From NCBI GenBank assembly GCA_965659745.1, contig CBFHXF010000003.1, positions 30,601-94,600 on the forward strand: a stretch of 64,000 bases of DNA, given 5' to 3'. The notes beneath the pieces are model-generated. The model had not been told where the DNA came from, did no database searches, and saw nothing but the letters and a program-made list of their open reading frames with translations. This DNA is from VMCP01 sp965659745. GTDB taxonomy: Bacteria > Bacteroidota > Bacteroidia > NS11-12g > UBA955. Shown in pieces: positions 24,274 to 31,188 of the stretch (position 1 is the stretch's first letter; each line of letters opens with the position of its first letter). The position numbers were made by a program, and so were the translations under genes.

Positions 24274-25535
24274 AGGAGTTCGAAGAAGCGGTCGATTTCG
24301 GTTTCGTTGTTGTAATAATGCGTCGATACCCGCACACAATCGACCTTATTCTCGCCCACATACCGCAAAATTAGTCCATTTTTACGGGCAAAATTCACAA
24401 ATCCTTGATTGGGATCTTTTTGGGTAGTGTGTTCGGGCGTAATTTGGAATCCCAATTGAGCGCCTTGCGAAGACGGGTCTTTCGCATTCAGAATTTTCAC
24501 TTTTCCATGGGTATCTTCTAATGTATTGCGCAGGTACGTATTGAGTTGTTTGATGCGGTTTTCGATGCGAGCGGGTCCTATTTGTTGGTACCAATCGAGG
24601 GCGGCTTTGCAACCGGCGATATGCGGACCTGAGAAGGATCCGTAGGCATATCGACTGGCTTCTAAAATTGGCATATCCATGTGCGGCGGTACCGCACTCA
24701 TATCAAAGGCATTCACGGAATAGGCTGCCACGTGGGTAATCCGGGTTTTATCGATGAGGTCTTTTTTCATGTACATCCAACCGCTGCCAATAGGTCCGAG
24801 CATCCATTTATGGAAACATCCGGCATAATAATCGCAGTCGATATCGCGTAAATTAAATTGTATCATGCCCAAAGGGTGGGCGCCATCGAGCACCGAAATG
24901 AGGCCTTTTTCGCGGGCCAAGGCACAAATTTCTTTCACGGGTAGTACTTGTCCGGTCGTACACGGTATGTGCGGCACGGCAATGACTTTTGTCTTGGGGG
25001 AAATGGACCGCGCAATGAGGCTAAGGCATTCATCTGGGGTGGAACCGATAGGAACGGCGGTAACTCGAATGCCTTCTAATTGGGCACGGCGCATCCAGGC
25101 GGCGCAGCCGCCGATGTGTTCGTGCTGGGTAATGAGTACTTCATCGCCCGACTTAAGAGGAATGCCCCAAGCGATGTGGTTGATGCCTTCACTCACATTT
25201 TTGGTGATGCCTATTTCTTCAGGAAGACAGCCTAATAGCGTTGCCAGTTGGGTTTCAAGTTGCTTGTTATGATGCGGGTAAGCGCCATTTTCGGCTATAT
25301 GGGTAAAGGATTCGGTAATGGCATTTAAAACGGGATAGGGGGTAATTCCCATGGTGCCATTATTAAGGAAATTGATGTTTTGTTTCAAAGGAAAAGCTTG
25401 TCGGATTTTTTCCCAATTTGAAACGTCATAGGTATCCATGGGGTCTCCGGCGTTCTTGGGCTTCCCCCAAGAGGGAGAAACGGCGCTTGCGAGTGCGGCA
25501 CTAAAACCTGTTTTGATGAATTTTTTGCGATCCAT
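24237..25535 (-). CDS. aminotransferase class V-fold PLP enzyme (isopenicillin-N-epimerase-like), exported type
   Basis: A 432-residue PLP-dependent protein. The start MDRKKFIKTGFSAALASAVSPS looks like a Tat-like/signal leader; it lacks the twin Arg but has 'DRKKF' with a helix after it. Fold-type I motifs: 'FLNNGTMGITPYPV', 'ISVLDGAHPLGMIQFNL' with the PLP Asp, and the Schiff-base Lys in 'YYAGCFHKWMLGPIGSGW'. 'SVNAFDMSAVPP' and the C-terminal 'VRVSTHYYNNETEIDRFFELL' complete the family. Members act on amino acids by epimerisation, racemisation or C-S cleavage; the reaction here is unknown. Its 3' end is duplicated toward menE. Confidence 0.88.
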   Translation of the reverse strand: MDRKKFIKTGFSAALASAVSPSWGKPKNAGDPMDTYDVSNWEKIRQAFPLKQNINFLNNGTMGITPYPVLNAITESFTHIAENGAYPHHNKQLETQLATLLGCLPEEIGITKNVSEGINHIAWGIPLKSGDEVLITQHEHIGGCAAWMRRAQLEGIRVTAVPIGSTPDECLSLIARSISPKTKVIAVPHIPCTTGQVLPVKEICALAREKGLISVLDGAHPLGMIQFNLRDIDCDYYAGCFHKWMLGPIGSGWMYMKKDLIDKTRITHVAAYSVNAFDMSAVPPHMDMPILEASRYAYGSFSGPHIAGCKAALDWYQQIGPARIENRIKQLNTYLRNTLEDTHGKVKILNAKDPSSQGAQLGFQITPEHTTQKDPNQGFVNFARKNGLILRYVGENKVDCVRVSTHYYNNETEIDRFFELLKDYAWNPAAKR

Positions 25536-25653
25536 TGCTTTTGCATTTTAGTGAAAATCGTGTTAAATAGGAAATTCAGGGGTGAAATTGAAAGGAATTT
25601 GGGCTAATAAAAAGGTAAAAAGCCCGTTAAATCGGGTTTCTAATATAAATCCT

Positions 25654-25661
25654 TATTTTTG
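25654..25661 (+). promoter_or_regulatory. -7 box of the anmK operon
   Basis: TATTTTTG matches TAnnTTTG exactly and is 25 nt upstream of the anmK ATG. A weak hairpin (AAGCCCG / CGGGTTT) lies just before it near 25619-25639. Confidence 0.45.
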
Positions 25662-25685
25662 CGATAGGTCAACTGTAGTAAAAAT

Positions 25686-26768
25686 ATGAATGTATTAGGG
25701 ATTATGAGTGGAACGAGCATGGACGGTATCGACTTGGCGCTGTGTTCGGTAGACCAATCCGGTGATAGCTGGAACGTTGAAATTCTAAAGGCAATAACCT
25801 TGCCGTATAACGAAACGTGGCGGGTGCGATTATCGCAGCTCAAATACCAAAATCCAGAAGTTTACGTCAGAACAGATGTATTTTACGGTCGTTATTTGGG
25901 GGAATTGGCATTGGCATTCCAGAAAGAAACAGGTTTAACTATAGATTTGATCGCATCACACGGACATACGATATTTCACCAGCCCCAGAAGTGGATTACA
26001 GCACAAGTGGGCGATGGAGCTACTTTGTATGGAACTTGTGGAATTCCTACGGTGAGCAACTTTCGCAGAGCGGATGTGGCGGCTGGCGGACAAGGGGCGC
26101 CGTTGGTGACTTTGGGTGATGAATTGTTGTTTTCGGAATACGATGTGTGCTTAAACTTAGGTGGTTTCTGCAATGCGTCGTTGAAAACCGATTCGGGTCG
26201 TTTGTCGTTCGATATAGCACCTTGTAACATTGTTTTGAATCGTTTGGCTCGCGAGCGTAAATTGAAATACGACGAGGGTGGTCAAATAGCAGAAGCGGGT
26301 AATATTATATATCCTTTATTGGAGCAATTGAACGCCATTGCGTATTATCGCAAATCGGCGCCAAAGAGCTTGGGTAGGGAATGGATTAACAAGGAGTTTT
26401 GGCATTTGGTGCGCGATTACGATGAGAGTCCGTTGGAAGACCGAATGAAAACCTTGGTGATGCACATTGCCACTCAAATTGCGGTGGCATTAGAGACGCA
26501 TTCAAATAAGCCTTTAGAGGAGTTGAAGATATTGGTAACGGGCGGTGGGGCTTTTAACGAAACACTGATGGATTATATTAAATCCGAAACAGATGCCCAA
26601 ATTGTGGTGCCTGATACCCAATTAATACAATACAAGGAAGCGATGATTTTTGCCTTGTTGGGTGCAATGCGGGTAAAGAACATAACAAACATATCGGGGA
26701 GTACCACAGGAGCAAGTCGTTCCGTAATTGGAGGTTCCTTAGACGGAGATATTTCGAAGCTATTATAA
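25686..26768 (+). CDS. anmK: anhydro-N-acetylmuramic acid kinase
   Basis: A 360-residue kinase that opens and phosphorylates 1,6-anhydroMurNAc to MurNAc-6-phosphate in peptidoglycan recycling. The N-terminus VLGIMSGTSMDGIDLALC, 'ASHGHTIFHQP', 'TVSNFRRADVAAGGQGAPLV', 'NLGGFCNAS', 'AFDIAPCN'-like 'SFDIAPCNIVLN' and 'VTGGGAFN' are standard AnmK motifs. It is the first gene of a tight operon; the dehydrogenase starts 1 nt after its stop. This pairing with an amino-acid dehydrogenase is one I recall from other Bacteroidota. Confidence 0.96.
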   Translation: MNVLGIMSGTSMDGIDLALCSVDQSGDSWNVEILKAITLPYNETWRVRLSQLKYQNPEVYVRTDVFYGRYLGELALAFQKETGLTIDLIASHGHTIFHQPQKWITAQVGDGATLYGTCGIPTVSNFRRADVAAGGQGAPLVTLGDELLFSEYDVCLNLGGFCNASLKTDSGRLSFDIAPCNIVLNRLARERKLKYDEGGQIAEAGNIIYPLLEQLNAIAYYRKSAPKSLGREWINKEFWHLVRDYDESPLEDRMKTLVMHIATQIAVALETHSNKPLEELKILVTGGGAFNETLMDYIKSETDAQIVVPDTQLIQYKEAMIFALLGAMRVKNITNISGSTTGASRSVIGGSLDGDISKLL

Positions 26769-26769
26769 C

Positions 26770-28017
26770 GTGAAATTAGAAACTTTAATCGACAAATTCG
26801 AGAACAAACAAGCCCATATTGTTTTCTCGTGGAAAGACAGTGAAACCGAAGCTGAGGGCTGGGTAGTCATTAATTCGTTGCGTAATGGAGCTGCCGGTGG
26901 AGGTACGCGCATGCGCAAAGGATTGAATCAACGTGAGGTAGAGAGTTTGGCCAAAACCATGGAGGTAAAATTCACGATTGCAGGTCCGCCGATCGGCGGG
27001 GCAAAATCGGGTATTAACTTCGATCCTTCCGATCCGCGCAAAAAAGGCGTATTGGAGCGTTGGTATAAAGCGGTAAAGCCTATTTTGAAGCATTATTATG
27101 GAACCGGTGGCGATTTAAATGTCGATGAAATTCATGAGGTAATTCCCATGACGGCGGCTTTAGACGTGTTACATCCTCAAGAGGGCGTTGTAAACGGATA
27201 CCATACGGCGTATACGCCGGAAGAGCGATTGAAGGCGATTTCGCGTTTGCAGCAAGGGGTATTATTGCCGATTGTGGACGAGCGTTTGACCCCGTCATTG
27301 GAGAAAGGATATACCATCGCGGATATGATTACCGGTTGGGGTGTAGCAGAGGCAGTTCGACATTACTACGAAATTTATGGTGGCTTTATGAATAATAAGT
27401 TGGCCATTATACAAGGTTGGGGTAACGTAGCGGCGGCAGCGGCATTTTACCTTACCAAATACGGCGTTCGGATTGGAGGTATCATTGACCGTAATGGTGG
27501 GATTTTGGATCCTAAAGGTTTGGGGCATGATGAAATCGTAGCATTATTTTTAAGCCGCGATGGCAATGCATTGAACGCCCCCAATATGATGTCGTTTGAG
27601 GAAATCAACGAGAAAATTTGGGATTTGCCGGCGGAGATATTCATCCCTGGTGCTGCCAGTCGATTGATAACGGAAGATCAAGTGAAACGCATGGTAAATT
27701 CGGGTATTGAAGTGGTTTCATGTGGAGCCAATGTGCCATTTGCCGATAAAGAAATTTTCATGGGTCCGATTTCGAAGTTAGCCGATTCTCAAATGGCAGT
27801 TATTCCCGATTTTATTGCCAATTGCGGTATGGCTCGGGTTTTTGCGTATTTGATGAGTCAAAATGCAGAACTGACCGATACGGCTATATTCAAAGATGTG
27901 AGTCAAATTATTGCGGGTGCTGTGGCTCGGGTGCATCAATTCAATCCGAAATCTACCGGTATTTCCGCGAAAGCTTTAGAAATGTCATTAACCGATTTAG
28001 TAAGACAATATGAATAA
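26770..28017 (+). CDS. Glu/Leu/Phe/Val dehydrogenase family protein
   Basis: A 415-residue amino acid dehydrogenase using a GTG start. The N-terminal domain has the catalytic Lys regions 'GGGTRMRKGL' and 'PIGGAKSGINFDP' (a variant of 'PFGGGKGGI') and 'YYGTGGDLNVDE'. The C-terminal Rossmann domain has 'AIIQGWGNVAAAAAFYLTKYGVRIGGIID'. It oxidatively deaminates an amino acid to a keto acid; which one is not clear. It starts 1 nt after anmK and overlaps pepT by 8 nt. The co-operon suggests use of amino acids released from wall peptides. Confidence 0.92.
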   Translation: MKLETLIDKFENKQAHIVFSWKDSETEAEGWVVINSLRNGAAGGGTRMRKGLNQREVESLAKTMEVKFTIAGPPIGGAKSGINFDPSDPRKKGVLERWYKAVKPILKHYYGTGGDLNVDEIHEVIPMTAALDVLHPQEGVVNGYHTAYTPEERLKAISRLQQGVLLPIVDERLTPSLEKGYTIADMITGWGVAEAVRHYYEIYGGFMNNKLAIIQGWGNVAAAAAFYLTKYGVRIGGIIDRNGGILDPKGLGHDEIVALFLSRDGNALNAPNMMSFEEINEKIWDLPAEIFIPGAASRLITEDQVKRMVNSGIEVVSCGANVPFADKEIFMGPISKLADSQMAVIPDFIANCGMARVFAYLMSQNAELTDTAIFKDVSQIIAGAVARVHQFNPKSTGISAKALEMSLTDLVRQYE

Positions 28018-29242
28018 ACACATAGCCGATCGCTTTTGCGATTACGCCAAAATAGACACGCAGAGCGATCCAGATAGTACTACTTTTCCAAGCACGGAGA
28101 AGCAGAAAGACCTGAGTCGCGTATTGGTCGCAGAATTATTAGAAATGGGACTTGGGGATGCGCATATGGATGAATACGGGTATGTGTATGCCACTTTGAA
28201 GTCTAATATAGACAAAAAAGTACCTACTATATGTTTTTGCGCACACGTAGATACATCTCCAGATTGCACCGGAGCCAATGTAAAGCCCATTATTCATAAA
28301 AATTATCAGGGTCAGGATTTGGTACTTCCCGACGATCCTAATCAGATAATAAGCACACAGCAACATCCGTATTTAAAGGAGCGCATTGGCGACGATATTA
28401 TAACCGCATCGGGAACTACCTTGTTAGGGGCAGACGATAAGGCGGGAGTGGCCGTTATTATGGATTTCGTACAGTTTATGTGTAATAATCCAAGTTTGCC
28501 ACATGGCGATATACGTATTTTATTTACCCCTGATGAAGAAATTGGAAGGGGAGTAGACTATGTTAATATTGAGAAGCTTGCGGCGGATTACGGTTATACC
28601 CTAGATGCAGGTAAGCGAGGCAGTTATGAAGACGAGACGTTCAGCGCCGATGGGGCAACGGTTAATTTCTATGGTGTTTCTGCCCATCCGGGTTATGCCA
28701 AAGGGAAATTGGTGAATGCGTTGAAGGTAGCGGGAGATTTCTTGAGCCGTTTACCTAAAGGAGAATTCAGTCCAGAAACCACATCCGGTCGTGAAGGGTT
28801 TGTACACCCGGTAACGATGGGAGGGGTGGCGGAGCATGCGTGGGTGAAATTTATTGTGCGTGATTTTGATACGGCAAAATTAGTAGAACACGAAGCTCGA
28901 TTGAAGGCGATTGCCGAGGCTACGGTTGCCGATTATCCTGGAACGCGCCTGGAAATGAGCACCGAGGAACAGTATCGCAATATGAAGGAAGTGGTGGTTT
29001 TAACACCGGCAATTTCGGAGTATGCCATTAAGGCTATTGAAATGGCGGGTATAGAACCGAGATTGAGCAGTGCACGAGGGGGTACCGACGGATCAAGATT
29101 GAGTTTTATGGGCTTGCCATGTCCGAATATCTTTACAGGAGAAATGGCGTTTCACGGGAAGCACGAATATGTAAGCGTTCAGGATATGGAAAAATCACGT
29201 GAAGTGTTGGTGCACTTGGCGGGATTGTGGGCATCGCATTAA
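28010..29242 (+). CDS. pepT: tripeptide aminopeptidase (peptidase T)
   Basis: A 410-residue M20B metallopeptidase of the cytosol that removes the N-terminal residue of tripeptides. Zinc ligands and motifs: 'FCAHVDTSPDC' (His, Asp), 'LLGADDKAGVAVIM' (bridging Asp), 'FTPDEEIGRGVDYVN' (catalytic Glu pair), 'VNFYGVSAHPGYAKG' and the late 'SARGGTDGSRLSFMGLPCPNIFTG' and 'FHGKHEY' His. Length is typical. Its ATG overlaps the dehydrogenase stop by 8 nt, and a strong terminator follows. Confidence 0.96.
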   Translation: MNKHIADRFCDYAKIDTQSDPDSTTFPSTEKQKDLSRVLVAELLEMGLGDAHMDEYGYVYATLKSNIDKKVPTICFCAHVDTSPDCTGANVKPIIHKNYQGQDLVLPDDPNQIISTQQHPYLKERIGDDIITASGTTLLGADDKAGVAVIMDFVQFMCNNPSLPHGDIRILFTPDEEIGRGVDYVNIEKLAADYGYTLDAGKRGSYEDETFSADGATVNFYGVSAHPGYAKGKLVNALKVAGDFLSRLPKGEFSPETTSGREGFVHPVTMGGVAEHAWVKFIVRDFDTAKLVEHEARLKAIAEATVADYPGTRLEMSTEEQYRNMKEVVVLTPAISEYAIKAIEMAGIEPRLSSARGGTDGSRLSFMGLPCPNIFTGEMAFHGKHEYVSVQDMEKSREVLVHLAGLWASH

Positions 29243-29289
29243 TTGAGGTATTATACTGAGCTTCGGTCAAACAAAGCTTTGATCAAACA

Positions 29290-29326
29290 AAAAATCCCGC
29301 GAGTTTAGTTAGCTCGCGGGATTTTT
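29290..29326. terminator. two-way terminator between pepT and desaturase
   Basis: AAAAATCCCGCGAG (29290-29303) pairs fully with CTCGCGGGATTTTT (29313-29326) around a 9-nt loop. With A-tract on one side and T-tract on the other, it can end both converging transcripts. Confidence 0.9.
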
Positions 29327-29348
29327 GTTTAAAGTTGTTTATGGTTTT

Positions 29349-30548
29349 TTAAGCCACTTGACCAATCAATTTTAAGTGCATAAAATGCGAGCGAACAGCT
29401 TGGAAAAAGGTGGGAATTTCATTGTACTGAACATTGAAATCTTCACACGTTTTCTTTACGATTTCGTTGATTTTTGGGTAGTGGATATGGCTGATTTTAG
29501 GGAACAAATGGTGTTCTACTTGATAATTCAAACCTCCTAAAGCCCAAGTCAAAAACTTGCTTTTGGTACTGAAATTAGAAGTGGTACGTATTTGATGGGT
29601 AGCCCAATCATCCTGAACGTGAATGGTATCAATGGCGATTTTGGCATTATCGGCTTCTGCTTTGTCTGTAACAAAATGAATGTCTTCAACCACATGTGCC
29701 AATTGAAACACGATAGTAATACAGATACCCGTTACAATGGCCATTAATAGATAACCCAAAATAGCCGTTGTAAAACCGATGAAATAGGCTGGAACTAATA
29801 CAAAAATGCCAAAATAAACCACTTTAGACGCCCAAAATTCTATGTGCTGCATGGTGTTTAACTTGTTTTTGAAAGGACGGTCTACCACCTTGCCACTGAA
29901 ATATTTTTTGAAATCCTGCATGTAAATCCAAGCTAAATAGGCAACGGTATACAATGGCAAGCCATAAATATGTTGGTATTTGTGGAACCACAATTTCTTT
30001 TTAGCGGTATTAACCCGAAGTAGCGGCCATAGGTCGATATCGTCATCGATACCGTCAATANNNNNNNNNNNNNNNNNNNNNNNNNNNNNNNNNNNNNNNN
30101 NNNNNNNNNNNNNNNNNNNNNNNNNNNNNNNNNNNNNNNNNNNNNNNNNNNNNNNNNNNTTCGTAAAGCTATGGTGAACCACGTTGTGTTTCTCTGCCCA
30201 TAAAAAGGCGCTTCCACCCAACAGATTTAGAGATTTCGCCATGATGTTATTCAACCAAGTGTGTTTGGAATAACTGCCGTGAGCCCCATCGTGCATTACG
30301 TTAAATCCAATGCCTGCGAAAGCCAAACCCATGATGCCATAGGCTAAATAGATCCAACTATTCTCTGGGTGTAACATTAATATCATAAGGTAACAGCCTA
30401 TAAGCACGCTGAAAAGGATAATGGTTTTCCAATATAGCTTCCAGTTGCCGGTGGGTTGCAGATTGTTTTCACTGAAATACTCGTTAATTCTATTTCTCAT
30501 TGTTGAGAAGAATTCGCCATTACGGCCTTCAAATCTAATTGATGTCAT
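29349..30548 (-). CDS. membrane fatty acid desaturase, interrupted by N run
   Basis: A membrane-bound, di-iron desaturase. Histidine boxes are 'HDGAHGSYS' (HxxxH), 'HNVVHHSFT' (HxxHH) and 'YQVEHHLFPKISH' (QxxHH). The last form is typical of front-end/Delta6-type and linoleoyl-CoA-like desaturases. Two hydrophobic double spans lie near residues 45-90 and 215-260. 99 N (30061-30159) sit after box 2; joining the flanks directly reads HHSFTNIDGIDDDID, as in the family, giving about 366 residues. It introduces a cis double bond into an acyl chain; regiochemistry is unknown. A TAAATTTG promoter box precedes it. Confidence 0.9.
   Translation of the reverse strand: MTSIRFEGRNGEFFSTMRNRINEYFSENNLQPTGNWKLYWKTIILFSVLIGCYLMILMLHPENSWIYLAYGIMGLAFAGIGFNVMHDGAHGSYSKHTWLNNIMAKSLNLLGGSAFLWAEKHNVVHHSFTXXXXXXXXXXXXXXXXXXXXXXXXXXXXXXXXXXIDGIDDDIDLWPLLRVNTAKKKLWFHKYQHIYGLPLYTVAYLAWIYMQDFKKYFSGKVVDRPFKNKLNTMQHIEFWASKVVYFGIFVLVPAYFIGFTTAILGYLLMAIVTGICITIVFQLAHVVEDIHFVTDKAEADNAKIAIDTIHVQDDWATHQIRTTSNFSTKSKFLTWALGGLNYQVEHHLFPKISHIHYPKINEIVKKTCEDFNVQYNEIPTFFQAVRSHFMHLKLIGQVA
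30061..30159. other. assembly gap (99 N), probably no bases missing
   Basis: Filler inside the desaturase gene. On the minus strand the flanks read ..TTTACGAA and TATTGACGG..; joined with nothing between they give F-T-N-I-D-G, the expected conserved stretch after the second His box. Confidence 0.88.
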
Positions 30549-30561
30549 AAGTAATTATTAA

Positions 30562-30588
30562 CAAATTTACGATAAAACCGTAATGCAA
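30562..30588 (-). promoter_or_regulatory. promoter of the desaturase gene
   Basis: Minus strand TAAATTTG (30562-30569) is an exact -7 box; a TTG (30586-30588) 16 nt further upstream could be the -33 element. The start codon is 13 nt downstream of the box. Confidence 0.45.
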
Positions 30589-30639
30589 TATAAAAGATTT
30601 ACGGAATAATGCAACAATGGTTTTTTGTTTTGGATTTAT

Positions 30640-31110
30640 TTAGGGTTGGTTAAGGTAGGCTCCGTACATCCAAACTAACTTTTCTTGCTCGCGAATGTAA
30701 TCGCTCATTAAGGCATTAGTTCCTTCATCTTCAATGTCTGCCGCTGCTGTAAGGATTTTTCTTTGTTGCATAATAAGGATTTCGAAGGAGTGTAAAATGT
30801 GTGCTATACATTCGCCGCCTTGTTGAACATTTTTAGCAGATTTAATTTCAGAGGTTTGCATGTAATCTTCAAAGGTGTGCAATGGAATTCCCCCGAGGGT
30901 GAGAATACGCTCGGCAATTTCATCAATCTTGAGAATTAAATCGTTGTATAGTTCTTCGAATTTTAGATGCAGTTCGAAAAACTTTTCACCACGTATGTTC
31001 CAATGAAAACCACGGGAATTTTGATAGAAGACCATATAGTTGGCCAAAAGACCATTTAAGTCTTGGCATAAAAGTGCACTTTTTTCGGGGTGTAGACCAA
31101 TTTTGTTCAT
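30640..31110 (-). CDS. dps: Dps-family DNA-protection/ferritin-like protein
   Basis: A 156-residue mini-ferritin that forms dodecamers, oxidises iron with peroxide and can shield DNA. The ferroxidase region is seen as 'NSRGFHWNIRGEKFFELHLKFEELYNDLILKIDEIAERI', with the His, Asp and Glu ligands at subunit interfaces. The N-terminus is short and lacks the Lys-rich DNA-binding tail of E. coli Dps. On the minus strand GAAATTTG (31115-31122) lies immediately before the ATG, with TTTG 19 nt further upstream, so a promoter with a very short leader is possible. Confidence 0.93.
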   Translation of the reverse strand: MNKIGLHPEKSALLCQDLNGLLANYMVFYQNSRGFHWNIRGEKFFELHLKFEELYNDLILKIDEIAERILTLGGIPLHTFEDYMQTSEIKSAKNVQQGGECIAHILHSFEILIMQQRKILTAAADIEDEGTNALMSDYIREQEKLVWMYGAYLNQP

Positions 31111-31188
31111 ATTGCAAATTTCGGCTATTCTACACCCCGCTCAAAATAAAGTTAGAGCTCTGTGATATAGGTTACTCAAAAATGACGG

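Noticed and set aside
23843..24427. A 194-codon plus-strand frame across menE and the PLP gene
   Set aside because: Antisense to two well-supported genes; its internal similarity comes from the tandem repeat.
24865..25272. A 135-codon plus-strand frame
   Set aside because: Antisense shadow of the PLP enzyme gene.
29262..29290. TCAAACAAA direct repeats before the pepT terminator as a mobile-element or attachment site
   Set aside because: Only two short copies, no flanking gene of mobile elements; probably chance in AT-rich sequence.
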